Below the pieces are notes generated by a model, which was not told the DNA's origin, searched no databases, and worked only from the letters and a program-made list of their open reading frames with translations. A stretch of 64,000 bases of DNA from Actinopolymorpha singaporensis (lineage in GTDB: Bacteria; Actinomycetota; Actinomycetes; Propionibacteriales; Actinopolymorphaceae), in assembly GCF_900104745.1 (NCBI RefSeq), contig NZ_LT629732.1, forward strand, positions 1,116,001 through 1,180,000. Reading direction: 5' to 3'. Shown here one piece after another: positions 14,902-28,400 of this stretch. A program made the position numbers and the translations under genes. Numbering within the stretch: position 1 is the first letter of the stretch; every line of letters starts with the position of its first letter.

Positions 14902-15939
14902 TCAGGCAAGCCAGTCGTACGACGTGCCGAGTCCCGAGGCGCGCGCTGCGTCGTAGGCCAGCCAGCTCAACGCGAGGTCCTGCCACGGCAGGCCGACCGG
15001 CGCGTACACCGTGACCTGCTCCGGCGCCGATCGACCGGCAACGCGTCCGGTCAGCACCTCGCCGAGGGTTCCGGCGGCTTCGTCGGGGCCGAGCCCGACG
15101 TTGCCCAGCGCGCCGGCAGCGACCGCGAGGTCCACGTCGTCCACGAACACCCGGGCATGCCGTAACAGGTCCGCCGTCAACTCCGCCTTGCCCGGTTCGT
15201 CGGCACCGAGCGAGCTGAGGTGCGTCCCGGACGGCACGTCGGCCCGCGACAGCAGCGGCGACCGCGCCCAGGTGGCGAGCACGACGATGCCGCACCGCCG
15301 GGCCACCTCGGCGGGGTCGGCCGCGACCACGACCTCCACCGCCGCGCCGTCCCCGGTTCCCCTCCGAACATGTGCCTCACCGAAAGCGCGGGCCCGATCC
15401 GGATCCACGTCGTGCACGGCCAGGCCGCGCACGGTTCGCAGAACGGACAGCCCGCGGACCACGAGGTCGGCCTGCGCACCGGCGCCGACCACGCCAACCC
15501 GGGCGACCTCCGGCCGGGCCAACAGGTGCGTACCCAGCGCGGCCGCCAGTCCGGTTCGCCACGCGGTGACGGTCGCGGAGTCCAGGACGGCCAGCAACTC
15601 GCCGGAGCCGAGGTCGTGCAGGCACACCAGGCCGCGCAGGGCGGGCCGTGCACCGGGGAACTTCGCGTTGACCTTCACGGTGTACGCCGGAACGCCGGGC
15701 ACGAGGCCCGGCATCAACGCGGTCGCCGTGCCCGGCCCGGGTAGGTCGGTCCGCACCCTGCGCGCAGAGATGTCCTGCTCCCCGGACCCGCCCTCACCGG
15801 ACCCGCCCTCACCGGACCCGCCCTCACCGGACCCGCCCTCACCGGACCCCACCGTCGCGAACCCGTGCCGCAGCGCGTCCAGGCAGGTGGGCACGTCGAG
15901 CACACGCTCCAGGTCGGAGCGGCCGAGCAGCAACGTCAC
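14902..15939 (-). CDS. Ornithine cyclodeaminase/mu-crystallin family protein
   Basis: NAD(P)-dependent enzyme of 345 residues related to ornithine cyclodeaminase, alanine dehydrogenase and ketimine reductases. The Rossmann motif VGVVGAGAQADL is near residue 140, preceded by the family signature DSATVTAWRTGLAAAL. Other family elements are LMPGLVPGVPAYTVKVNAKF and FVDDVDLAV. The start is taken as the GTG at 15939 because the N-terminus then reads MTLLLGRSDLERVLDV, typical of the family; the longer frame to 16110 overlaps the next gene. A five-fold GSGEG repeat is inserted near residue 37. Exact substrate unknown. Confidence 0.88.
   Translation of the reverse strand: MTLLLGRSDLERVLDVPTCLDALRHGFATVGSGEGGSGEGGSGEGGSGEGGSGEQDISARRVRTDLPGPGTATALMPGLVPGVPAYTVKVNAKFPGARPALRGLVCLHDLGSGELLAVLDSATVTAWRTGLAAALGTHLLARPEVARVGVVGAGAQADLVVRGLSVLRTVRGLAVHDVDPDRARAFGEAHVRRGTGDGAAVEVVVAADPAEVARRCGIVVLATWARSPLLSRADVPSGTHLSSLGADEPGKAELTADLLRHARVFVDDVDLAVAAGALGNVGLGPDEAAGTLGEVLTGRVAGRSAPEQVTVYAPVGLPWQDLALSWLAYDAARASGLGTSYDWLA
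15782..15850. repeat. In-frame 15-bp minisatellite inside the cyclodeaminase gene
   Basis: Four exact head-to-tail copies of CCGGACCCGCCCTCA (15782-15841) and a 9-bp partial copy. Being a multiple of three, they add Gly-Ser-Gly-Glu-Gly units to the protein without a frameshift, between the first helix and the substrate-side strand. Copy number is likely to vary between strains. Confidence 0.9.
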
Positions 15940-16073
15940 CGGCCAAGTGCACCACAGGAGCTGACCGGAACCACCACCCGAACCAGTACCAAACCGGCGC
16001 CGCGACCCGAAGCGCCCGGCCGAGCCCCACCCCTCGTCGCGACCGGCGGGACAGCGCGTGGAAGGCTCGGACC

Positions 16074-19055
16074 GTGCAGAGTTCCGCCCAGACCCAGAAC
16101 AGCACGGCACAGCGGCCGAGGTCGGCGGGCGCCGGCGGCACCGGCACCGACCTGGCCGAGTCGGTACGCCGCGAACTCGCGAAGGTCGTCCGCGGCGCGG
16201 TCCGGTTCGACGCCGGCTCCCGCGCGATGTTCTCCGTCGACGCCTCCAACTACCGCCACATTCCGGTCGGCGTCGTACAGCCGGTCGACGTGGACGACGT
16301 ACTCGCCACCGTCGACGTGTGCCACCGGCTTGGCGTGCCGCTGCTTCCGCGCGGCGCAGGTACCAGCATCGCCGGTCAGGCGGTCAACACCGCGGTGGTC
16401 ATGGACTTCAGCCGGCACCTCGACGCGATCGTCTCCGTCGACCCGGACCGGCGGCGGGCCCGGGTGCAGCCCGGTGTGGTGCTGGACGACCTGCGGAAGG
16501 CGGCGGCGCCGTACGGCCTGACGTTCGGACCGGATCCGTCCACCCACAACCGCTGCACGCTCGGCGGCATGATCGGCAACAACGCCTGCGGCTCGCACTC
16601 GGTGGCCTGGGGCAAGACGGTCGACAACGTGGCCGAGCTCGACGTCGTACTCGCCGACGGCACCCGGCTCACCGCCGGCCCCACCAGCGAGGACGAGCTG
16701 ACCCGCCTGTGCGCCGACCCGGGCCGGGTGGGCCGCCTCCATCGCGACCTGCGCGCGGTACGGGACACCTACGGCGACCTCGTGCGTACCGAGTTCCCCG
16801 ACCTGACCCGCCGGGTCTCCGGCTACAACCTCGACCAGCTCCTGCCCGAGCAGGGCTTCCACCTCGGCAGGGCGCTGGTCGGCACCGAGGGCACCTGCGC
16901 GACTCTACTCGAGGCCGAGGTGGACCTGGTCGAGTCGCCGCCGGTGCGGGCGCTGACGGTGCTGGGGTTTCCGGACCAGTTCGTGGCCGCCGACAACGTC
17001 GTACCGCTGCTAGATCTGCGCCCGCTCACCATCGAGAGCGTCGACTCGAAGATCGTCGCCATCGTGCGCGCCCGCAACCCGTCCAACCCCGCCCTGGAGG
17101 CGCTGCCGGACGGAGGCGCGTGGCTGTACGTCGAGACCGGCGGCGAGTCGGTCGCCGAGGCCGAGGCTCGCGGCCGGGAGGTGGCCCGGGTGATGGCCGG
17201 CCACGGCGCGACCAGCGTGGTGGTGAGCGATTCCGGCCGGATGAAGGCGCTGTGGCGGGTACGCGAGGACGGCGCCGGCAGCACCACCCGGCTGCCGGAC
17301 GGCAGTGAGGCGTACCCCGGCTGGGAGGACGCGGCGGTCCCACCGCAACGGCTCGGCGGCTACCTGCGCGGCTTCGACGCTCTGCTCGCCGAGCACGGGC
17401 GCCAGGGCATCTACTACGGTCACTTCGGCGACGGCTGCATCCACGTCCGGATCGACTTCGACCTGCTCTCGAAGGAGGGCGTGGCAGGGTTCCGGCGGTT
17501 CATGGAGGAGGCGGCCGACCTGGTGACCTCCCACGGCGGCTCGCTGTCCGGCGAGCACGGCGACGGGCAGGCCCGGGCCGAACTCCTCGACCGGATGTAT
17601 CCGCCCGCGATCCTGGATGCGTTCGAGAAGTTCCGGTCCGCATGGGACCCGGCCGGCCTGATGAACCCCAGGCGGATCGTTTCGCCCGCCAAGCTGGACG
17701 AGGATCTGCGGGTGTTCGTCGCACCGCCCACCATCCGGGCGGACACGACGCTGGCGTTCTCCCACGACGAGGACGGCTTCTTCGGGGCGACCCGGCGCTG
17801 CATGGGCGTGGGCAAGTGCCTGTCCGCCGACGGCGGCGTGATGTGCCCGAGCTACCGCGCCACCCGGGAGGAGAAACACTCCACGCGTGGCCGGGCGCGG
17901 CTGCTGTTCGAGATGGCCAACGGTGAGGTGGTCAAGGACGGCTGGCGTTCGGAAGAGGTACGCGAGGCGCTGGACCTGTGCCTGTCCTGCAAGGGCTGCA
18001 AGACCGACTGCCCGGTCAACGTGGACATGGCGAGCTACAAGGCGGAGTTCCTCAGCCAGCACTACAAGGGACGCGTGCGACCGGCTTCGCACTATTCGAT
18101 GGGCTTCCTGCCGCTGTGGCTGCGGCTGGCCGCACCGTTCGCCCGGCTGGCCAACGCGGCGACGAAGGTCCGGCCGCTGGCCGCGCTGGCCAAGCGGCTC
18201 GGCGGCATCGCTCCCGAACGCACCATCCCGGAGCTCGCGCCGACGACGTTCGTACGCCGCTTCCGGTCCCGTCCGGCGCCTGCGCTGCCGGCGGACGCGC
18301 CGCGGGTGCTGCTGTGGCCGGACTCCTTCACCAACGCGTTCGACCCCGACCTCGGCATGGACGCGGTGGCGGTGCTGGAGTCGCTGGGCTACCGGGTGGA
18401 GATCCCGGACAAGCCGGTGTGCTGCGGACTCACCTGGGTGTCGACCGGCCAGCTGGGCACCGCCAAGCGGGTGTTGCGCCGCACTCTGCGCACGCTGCAA
18501 CCCTGGCTTGACGCCGGCATCCCGGTCGTGGGGCTGGAGCCGAGCTGCACGGCGTTGTTCCGCGGCGAGCTCACCGACCTGCTGCCCGACGAGCCGGCCG
18601 CGGCCACGCTCAAGGACCGGACGCGCACGCTCGCCGAGGTGCTGGCCGAGCACGCCGACCAGCTCGACGTACGCCGGCCGGGCCAGCGGGCGCTCGTGCA
18701 GGTGCACTGCCACCAGCACGCCGAACTCGGCTTCGTCGCGGACCGGAAGGTGCTCGGCGCGCTCGGTGTGGAGGCGGAGGTGCTCGACTCCGGATGCTGC
18801 GGCCTGGCCGGCAACTTCGGCTTCGAGAAGGGCCACTACGAGGTGTCGATGGACTGCGCCGAACGCAAGCTCCTACCGGCGGTGCGGGCGGCCGACTCCG
18901 ACGTGGTGATGCTCGCCGACGGGTTCAGCTGTCGTACGCAGGTACGCCAGGCAGGCGAACGCGAACCCGCCCACCTCGCCCAGCTGGCCGCCCGCGCCCT
19001 CGGCGTCGGCTCCGCCGCCTCCGGCGAGGCGGATCCGTCCGCCCCTCGCGGCTGA
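16074..19055 (+). CDS. FAD-linked oxidase with Fe-S and CCG domains (YdiJ/D-2-hydroxyacid dehydrogenase type)
   Basis: Large D-2-hydroxyacid dehydrogenase of 993 residues. Residues about 45-280 form the FAD_binding_4 domain (LLPRGAGTSIAGQAVNTAVV; TLGGMIGNNACGSHSV). Next comes the vanillyl-alcohol-oxidase-type cap with YYGHFGDGCIHVRIDFDL and GSLSGEHGDGQAR. A 2x[4Fe-4S] module follows near residues 580-660 (CMGVGKC, CLSCKGCKTDCPVN), then two CCG heterodisulfide-type domains (CCGLTWVSTGQLG; CCGLAGNFGFEKG). Length and order match E. coli YdiJ, a D-2-hydroxyglutarate dehydrogenase. It probably passes electrons to the respiratory chain. It is divergent from the cyclodeaminase gene. D-lactate is an alternative substrate. 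Confidence 0.92.
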   Translation: MQSSAQTQNSTAQRPRSAGAGGTGTDLAESVRRELAKVVRGAVRFDAGSRAMFSVDASNYRHIPVGVVQPVDVDDVLATVDVCHRLGVPLLPRGAGTSIAGQAVNTAVVMDFSRHLDAIVSVDPDRRRARVQPGVVLDDLRKAAAPYGLTFGPDPSTHNRCTLGGMIGNNACGSHSVAWGKTVDNVAELDVVLADGTRLTAGPTSEDELTRLCADPGRVGRLHRDLRAVRDTYGDLVRTEFPDLTRRVSGYNLDQLLPEQGFHLGRALVGTEGTCATLLEAEVDLVESPPVRALTVLGFPDQFVAADNVVPLLDLRPLTIESVDSKIVAIVRARNPSNPALEALPDGGAWLYVETGGESVAEAEARGREVARVMAGHGATSVVVSDSGRMKALWRVREDGAGSTTRLPDGSEAYPGWEDAAVPPQRLGGYLRGFDALLAEHGRQGIYYGHFGDGCIHVRIDFDLLSKEGVAGFRRFMEEAADLVTSHGGSLSGEHGDGQARAELLDRMYPPAILDAFEKFRSAWDPAGLMNPRRIVSPAKLDEDLRVFVAPPTIRADTTLAFSHDEDGFFGATRRCMGVGKCLSADGGVMCPSYRATREEKHSTRGRARLLFEMANGEVVKDGWRSEEVREALDLCLSCKGCKTDCPVNVDMASYKAEFLSQHYKGRVRPASHYSMGFLPLWLRLAAPFARLANAATKVRPLAALAKRLGGIAPERTIPELAPTTFVRRFRSRPAPALPADAPRVLLWPDSFTNAFDPDLGMDAVAVLESLGYRVEIPDKPVCCGLTWVSTGQLGTAKRVLRRTLRTLQPWLDAGIPVVGLEPSCTALFRGELTDLLPDEPAAATLKDRTRTLAEVLAEHADQLDVRRPGQRALVQVHCHQHAELGFVADRKVLGALGVEAEVLDSGCCGLAGNFGFEKGHYEVSMDCAERKLLPAVRAADSDVVMLADGFSCRTQVRQAGEREPAHLAQLAARALGVGSAASGEADPSAPRG

Positions 19056-19154
19056 GTCAGCGCCGGGGCCCGACCCGGGCCAGGTCTGGTATGTCGATCT
19101 CCAGTGGCCACGGCTGCCGGGTGCTGAAGGTGTCGGTCACCGGTGCGGGCGAGT

Positions 19155-22430
<3,276 letters not shown>

Positions 22431-22678
22431 GCCTGGATGACCCCCTGTCGAACGACTGTGGTCCTCGGGTTCCGTCCTGGGACGGACCCTCCGCCCGCGT
22501 CGTCGCCGCGGCGCGGGAGTTTCCGAGCCTATGCCGTCACTCCGACACCCGTGATCGGCATGTCCGCGGGAGATGGATCGGCCGAACGTGGGGGACGAGG
22601 CCGGGCGGGATGCGCCGACGGGCAGGCGAGTGCGGCACGTGGACGGCGTTCCCAGCAGGAGGTGGGCGGAACAGAGTA

Positions 22679-22885
22679 CCGGCGAGACGCTCCCCTCCAG
22701 CGTCTCGCCGGCACGACCCCCCGTCACCGCTTGCCCGGCGCGACAGCGGCCGGACTCCGTACGAACAGGTCAGTACGGAATCCGGCCGCGTCGCCCCGTC
22801 CCCCGAAAAGTGGCGCGGCCGGGCCTCCCGATCCCGACCGCGCCGTCCCCCCGACGTTGGCTTGGCCGAGCCCCCCCGCTCAGCC
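22679..22885. other. Four consecutive stem-loops in a 637-bp gene-free spacer
   Basis: The spacer 22431-23067 separates two divergent genes, yet holds four tandem hairpins. The first has a 13-bp perfect stem (22679-22691 with 22699-22711). The second has a 17-bp stem with one mismatch, extended by 5 more pairs past a bulge (22740-22794). The third has 12 bp with one mismatch (22812-22823 with 22833-22844). The fourth has 8 bp with one mismatch (22864-22871 with 22878-22885). No protein-like frame of credible composition was found. It may be a structured RNA, terminators of a lost gene, or repeat elements. The promoters of both flanking genes should also lie in the spacer. Confidence 0.6.
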
Positions 22886-23067
22886 GCGCCGCCCCCCCAG
22901 TTGCTGTGGAAGAGCATGCTGGCTCGGCGTCAACGGAGCGTGAACAAGGTACGGAGCGTCAGGGCGCCTCCGTCAACTCAGTGACTTGACGTCACCGTCA
23001 CGGCCGGGCGCGAGGCTGTTCCGCGTTCCGGCCGATCGTCGGCCGACGTCAGGAGGAGCACGTCCAC

Positions 23068-24144
23068 ATGTTGGGAGTTTCGCCCGCCCACGTCCTTGGC
23101 AGACCGGCAGAACCGGTCTACGGCGAGGAGGCCAGGCGGCTCGTCGCAGGTCGCCGCGTCCTCGTCACCGGCGCCGGCGGCTCGATCGGCGGCGAGATAG
23201 TCAGGCAGTTGTCGCGACTGGGAGTAGGCGAGCTGTTCTTCGTCGACAACGACGAGTACGCGTTGTACTCGCTGCAGCGGGAGTTGTCCGGCACCGCACT
23301 GCTGGACGACTCGCACTTCGTCCTGGCGGACGTCGCCGACGAGGCGAAACTGAACCGCGTACTCGCCTGGGCCCGGCCGAGCATCGTCTACCACGCGGCT
23401 GCGCACAAGCATCTGCCGTTGCTGGAGAACTCCCCGGAGGCGGCCGTGCGGACGAACGTCCTCGGCACCGCGGTCGTGCTGCAGGCGTCGGTCGCACACG
23501 GGGTGGAACGGTTCATCAACATCTCCACCGACAAGGCCGCCCGGCCCACCTCGGTGCTCGGGATGTCCAAGCGGTTGGCGGAGATGGTCGTCGCCGACAG
23601 GGCCGGCTCGGCCGACCCCGGCATCACCGTCGCCTCGGTGCGCTTCGGGAACGTACTCGGAAGCCGCGGTTCCTTCGTCGAGACCCTGCGCTGGCAACTC
23701 GCCGCCGGTCGGCCGGTCACCCTCACCCACCCAGGGGCTTCGCGCTACTTCATGACCATCCCGGAGGCCGCCGGGCTGGTCATCGAGGCGTCCGTGCTGG
23801 CCCAGGCCGGCGAGACGTACGTGCTGGACATGGGTGAGCCGGTGCGCATCCTCGACCTCATCCAGCGGTTCGCCGCCCTGTCCGGCATGCCCGAACCTCC
23901 GATCGTGGTCACTGGTCTGCGTCCGGGCGAGAAGTTGCACGAGGAGCTGTTCGACCCGTCCGAGGCGCAGAGGCCCACCGCGCACCCCCGGATCCGGGAG
24001 GTCGACGTGGCCGAGAACGGTGCCGCGTCCTGGGCGGCGATCAGGTCGCTGTGCGCCCGGGCCGCCACCGCCCGCCCGGACGAGGTACGCCGGGCGATGG
24101 CCGAACTGCTGGCGGGCGCCGACCTCGCCGTCCTGGCGAGCTGA
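23068..24144 (+). CDS. CapD/FlaA1-type UDP-sugar 4,6-dehydratase family protein
   Basis: Nucleotide-sugar-modifying short-chain dehydrogenase of 358 residues, likely acting on UDP-N-acetylglucosamine to give a 4-keto-6-deoxy sugar for surface polysaccharide. The NAD-binding motif VLVTGAGGSIGGEIVRQL is near residue 31. The family block VERFINISTDKAARPTSVLG followed by MSKRLAE carries the Lys and the Thr/Asp that replace the usual Tyr. RFGNVLGSRGSFVE and LRPGEKLHEELF complete the signature. It lacks the N-terminal membrane segments of the long CapD forms. An AGGAGG lies upstream. The glycosyltransferase gene follows 12 bp downstream, probably as one operon. Confidence 0.9.
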   Translation: MLGVSPAHVLGRPAEPVYGEEARRLVAGRRVLVTGAGGSIGGEIVRQLSRLGVGELFFVDNDEYALYSLQRELSGTALLDDSHFVLADVADEAKLNRVLAWARPSIVYHAAAHKHLPLLENSPEAAVRTNVLGTAVVLQASVAHGVERFINISTDKAARPTSVLGMSKRLAEMVVADRAGSADPGITVASVRFGNVLGSRGSFVETLRWQLAAGRPVTLTHPGASRYFMTIPEAAGLVIEASVLAQAGETYVLDMGEPVRILDLIQRFAALSGMPEPPIVVTGLRPGEKLHEELFDPSEAQRPTAHPRIREVDVAENGAASWAAIRSLCARAATARPDEVRRAMAELLAGADLAVLAS

Positions 24145-24156
24145 GGGCCGGAAGCC

Positions 24157-25407
24157 ATGACAACGAGCCTGGCCGCCCTGTCGGCCGCCACCCTGACAGC
24201 CGCCCCGACAGCCGCCCCGACAGCCTTGGTCTTTCTCGCGGTGGTCGCCGTGCCGGTCCTCGCGGTGGCCGTGGACGCACTGGCGAGCCTGCGGGCTCGC
24301 GGGCGGGTCTACGCGTTCGCCGGCACCCGGGTGAACTCCGACTTCGAGGTGCTGGTCCCGATCTGGGGCAGCATCCGGTACCTGGAGAACGCCGACCACC
24401 TCGCGGCACACGGCAACCGGGTGGTGCTGTGCACGCCCGCGGGTGAGAGCGACGACTTCTACACCGACCTGTACGCGCTGGCCCGCGAGCACGGGTTCCG
24501 GGTGTTCGTCGCGTCGTTCACCGCTCCTCGGACCGGCGGGCGCCGGGCCACGTCCGGCACCGTGCGGGACCGGCTGATCCGGGACGCGCTGAACCTCGTA
24601 CGCGCGAGGTACGTCGTTCCGCTCGACGCCGACACCACGACGGCACGGCCGCTCGAGGTCCTGGTCGGCGAACTCGAACGCCAGGGCGCCGATCTCGCGT
24701 CGGTACGGCTCGTTCCACTCAACTCCGACACCCTGCTCGCGAGACTCCAGCACTATGAGTACCGGCTGGCGATGCAGTTCCGCTTCCTCGCGTCGTGGCT
24801 GGTCTCGGGCGCCTGCCACGTGGCCCGCACCGAGGTCCTCACCGACGTGATGAGCCGGCACTCGCTGTTCTTCCAGGGCAACGACGTGGAGGTGGGCCTG
24901 ATCGCCCGCGCCCTGGGCTACCGCGTGGCGCACATCCCGTTCGAGGTGCCGACGACGGTGCCCGGCTCGCTGCGGGGTTGGCTCCGGCAGCGGCTGGCCT
25001 GGGCCGGTGGGGAGTTCCGGCTGTTCGTGGTGAACGCGCGGTTCGTGACCCGGCACCCGTGGTTCTGGGTGTACGGCGGCGTGGTCACCATCGCGCTGGC
25101 GCCGTTTCGCTGGCTCGCGCTGGACGACGCGGCCGCGGGCGTGGCCCTGGTGTCGTCGCTCACGGTGGCGCTGGTGTTGTACGTCGTTCTGGTGGCGTAC
25201 CTGCACTGGGACCACCGCGGGCCCGCGCTGTTTCTCGTCCCGTTCTACATGACGTTCGTCAGTCTGGTGATGCCGCTGCTCGGCGGCCTGTGGTACGTGC
25301 GGATGGCGTGGCAGGACCGCAACCTGGGCGTCATCCGGCCGCACCTGGTGCGAGTCGAGCCCAGGGCAGCCGAACCCGAAGCCGGTCGGGTAGGGCAGTA
25401 CGTCTGA
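24157..25407 (+). CDS. Membrane glycosyltransferase, family 2-like
   Basis: Predicted processive or single-transfer GT-A glycosyltransferase of 416 residues. An N-terminal membrane segment (about residues 22-45) is followed by the cytosolic catalytic domain with VPLDADT near residue 154 as the DxD metal site, FFQGNDVEVGLIARALGY, and RQRLAWAGGEFRLF in place of the QxxRW motif. Three or four membrane helices follow (about 310-395). The architecture resembles hyaluronan or cellulose synthase relatives. It probably uses the sugar nucleotide made by the dehydratase encoded just upstream to build a surface polysaccharide. A 12-bp repeat (24193-24228 region) duplicates Thr-Ala-Ala-Pro near the N-terminus. 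Confidence 0.85.
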   Translation: MTTSLAALSAATLTAAPTAAPTALVFLAVVAVPVLAVAVDALASLRARGRVYAFAGTRVNSDFEVLVPIWGSIRYLENADHLAAHGNRVVLCTPAGESDDFYTDLYALAREHGFRVFVASFTAPRTGGRRATSGTVRDRLIRDALNLVRARYVVPLDADTTTARPLEVLVGELERQGADLASVRLVPLNSDTLLARLQHYEYRLAMQFRFLASWLVSGACHVARTEVLTDVMSRHSLFFQGNDVEVGLIARALGYRVAHIPFEVPTTVPGSLRGWLRQRLAWAGGEFRLFVVNARFVTRHPWFWVYGGVVTIALAPFRWLALDDAAAGVALVSSLTVALVLYVVLVAYLHWDHRGPALFLVPFYMTFVSLVMPLLGGLWYVRMAWQDRNLGVIRPHLVRVEPRAAEPEAGRVGQYV

Positions 25408-25469
25408 GTCGCCCGCCGTGCCGCCGTGCCCCAATGCCCCCGTGGCCCCGGGCCCGAGGACTCGCCGGC

Positions 25470-28400
25470 TCAGCCGACCGGGCGCTCGCCGACGGCGTTG
25501 GTCCGCGGCGCGGACGCCGTGGCGGATTCCGCTGCCCGGGCCAGATGGTCCAGGCCGGCCGAGCGGAACGCGCGCCCGGCGGCCGCCGCCGCGAGCCGGG
25601 CGTCCACCCAGGACCCCGCGGCGGCGAGATGCCGTGCTCGGTCGAGCTGGGCCCGGCCGGCGAGCAGGACGAGGCCGGCCGACTCCGCGACGTGCGCGGC
25701 GAGCGCACTGGCGCCGGCGGCCGCGGCGGGCCGGCCGTCCGCGGTGCGGATCGCGGCCCGGGCAAGCAGCCGCCAGCAACTCTCCCGCGCCAGGTCGCCC
25801 TCGGACCCGATAGCCCAGTCGAGCAGGTCGAAGTACTGGTGCGCGGCCCGCAGGTCGGCCGGTGACCGCAGCACCACCAGCCGGGCGGCGGCCTCGGGCA
25901 CCATCAGGATGCAGCCGTCCTCGGTCGCCTGGTCCAGCAGCGACTGGGTGACCCGGGCGGCGTCGTCGAGCCGGCCGAGCGCGATCAGCAGGTCGGCCCG
26001 AGCGCTCGCGTGCAACTGCGTCAGCAGCGGCCCGGACGCGGCCGGCAGGTCCACCCGGTCCGCGATCTGCGCGGCCTCGAGGTCGCCGCGTTCGGTGTGG
26101 ATCCGGACCCGCGCCCACCCGAACGACGGGTCGTCCTCGGGCCGTGGATACGCGGCGAGGTACTCGGCCCACATCGTCTCGAACGCAGGGGACCCGGCGT
26201 CGTGCGCGGCCAGGCAGCGCATCAGGTTGATCCGGCCGAGCAGGGACGGATGGATGCCCTCACCGGCGGCCAGCTCCGCCGCCTCCGCCAGCGGTCGTTC
26301 CACGACGGTCGGGCTGCCCAGCACGACGTCGGGAAGGTTGGCGATCAGCAGGGCCTGTGCCCGCAGGTCGGGACGGGTCGCGAGCGCGAGCGCCTCCCGC
26401 GCCAGGTGCCGGCCCTGGTGGAGCCTGCGCCGGGGGAACGCCACGAGGCGGGCGAGCAGCAGCCGCGCGTGTGTGCCGACGTCGGCGTCGCCTGCCCGGT
26501 CGGCCTCCTCCAGAGCGGCCCGCAGAACACGCTCGGCCTCGGCGGTCGGCGGCGAGCCGGGTTCGATCCCGAACTCGCCGTTGCCGCCGGCCGGAGGCGG
26601 TGCCGGAAGGTGCTGGACGGATCGGCCGACCCCGTCCGGTCCGCCGGGGGCGATCAGGCCGCCCCCTCCCGCCGGACCGGCTTCGCGGCCGGGCGGGTCG
26701 TCCAGGGACCGCAACTTGCGGACGATCCGGCCCTCCACCGGCAGGTCGTGCGCACGGGCGATCCGCAGCGCACTCGCGTAGGTCTCCCGGGCCTCCTCCC
26801 GCCGGCCGATCCTCGCCTCGGTGTCGGCGATCCGCTCGTCCAGGTCGGCGCGGTCGAGGGCGTCGGAGTCGGACGGGCCGAGTGCGCGGGCGCGCAGGAG
26901 GAAGTCCCGCGTCTGCTCGAGGAGACCTTCGGCCGCCGCCTCGTTGGCCGCGTCCACGGCGGCCAGGTAGGCCAACTGCGGCTCGCCGGCCCGCAGCCAG
27001 TGGTGCACCCGCTCGCCGGTCGGGATCGGGGCCTGCGCGGCGATCCGGCCGTGCAGGCGCTGGCGCACGGTGGGCCGCAACCAGTACCGGACCGCCGACC
27101 GCCGCAGCGGGTCCCGGAACGCCGCCGCGCCCCGGGCGTCGCGGACCAGCAGGCCCAGGTCGATGAGCCGGTCGAGGCGCGCCTGCACCCGGCGGCGTTC
27201 GGCGGCGTCCGCCGCTCGCCCGCCGGCCGGGTACGCGCTGCCGACCGCGGAGCCGGCCGGGGTGCCGGGGTCGGCGGCCTGGCCGTCGGGCCGAAGCAGC
27301 GGTACGAGGAGTTCCGGGCTCAGCGGGCGCTCCAGCAGTGCGGCGTACTGCAGAACCTCCAGCGACTCCGCGTCGAGCTGGTCGAAGGCCCGGGCGAGGA
27401 TCGACTGCGGCGCCGACTGCGGCGCCGGCTTCGGGACAGACCCCCAGGCCGAGCCGCCGTCGTCGTACCCGTCCCCGGTCCGGCCGACGGGATCCTCCAC
27501 GTCCGGCAGCGTGGGTACGCCGAGTTCACGCGCGGGCATCAGCGCCAGGCCGTCCGGAGTGGAGACGATCCGCCCCAGCCGCGACCAGGTGTTCAGCGTG
27601 GCCATCGCCCGGCCGGGCAGCCCGCCGCTGACCTTCAGCAGCTCCGCGACCAGTGCCTCGGCCGGCGCACCAGCGAGCAGGCCCTCGGCGAGCTCGCTGA
27701 TCTCGGCCGCGTCCAGGGGAGGCAGGTCCAGCCGGTGCACGCGGTCGGCCTCGGTGCCGTCCCGGTGCACGTAGAGCAGCTCGCAGGTGTCCCTGGCGGT
27801 GCCGGCGACGAGTACGACGACGACCGGGCCGGTCGCCCGGAGCACCGCCCGGCACAGGGAGTTCCGGTACGCCGGCGGGGCGTCCTCGCTCTCCCGGAGG
27901 AGCACGACGGCCGGCGCCGAGCCGGACATCGCGGCGGCCAGGCGTTCGGGCGCCTCGCCGTCCTCCGGTCGCCGGTCGAGGCTCGCCACGATCCGGTCGA
28001 CCAGGTCGGCTCGGCCGGCGTTCGGGCCGTCGCCGTCGGCGCGGACCAGCCGCACGTCGAGGGCCCGGCACACCTCCGCAACCAGCGCGGACCGGCCGAC
28101 GCCGGGCTCACCGCCGAGGTGCACGATGCTCGGCAGGCCGTTGGTGACGGTGGACCGCACGATGTCGCCCAGCCAGCGCAGCTCCGCCGTACGCCCGACG
28201 AACGGGCACTCGGTGTGGGTCACCGGGTCGGCCGAGAGCAGATGAAGATGTACCGCCCGCGTCTGGGGCGAGGGGTCGGCCCCGAGCTCCTCGGCCAGGA
28301 CCGCTCGGCATCGCTCGAACGCGCGCAGCGCCCGCGCCGTCTGCCCGAGGCCGCCGTAGCCGTACATCAGGGCGCGGTACGCCCGCTCGGACCAGCTGTC

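Noticed and set aside
15782-15850. CRISPR-like repeat array
   Set aside because: The 15-bp units are directly adjacent without spacers and are coding; no cas gene is present.
22437-22989. Several overlapping short + strand frames upstream of the CapD-like gene
   Set aside because: They cross the four stem-loops, have no ribosome sites and differ from each other only by frame; no protein family resemblance.
22978-26172. 1064-codon minus-strand frame opposite the dehydratase and glycosyltransferase genes
   Set aside because: Antisense shadow caused by high GC3. The + strand genes carry clear motifs; this frame has none.
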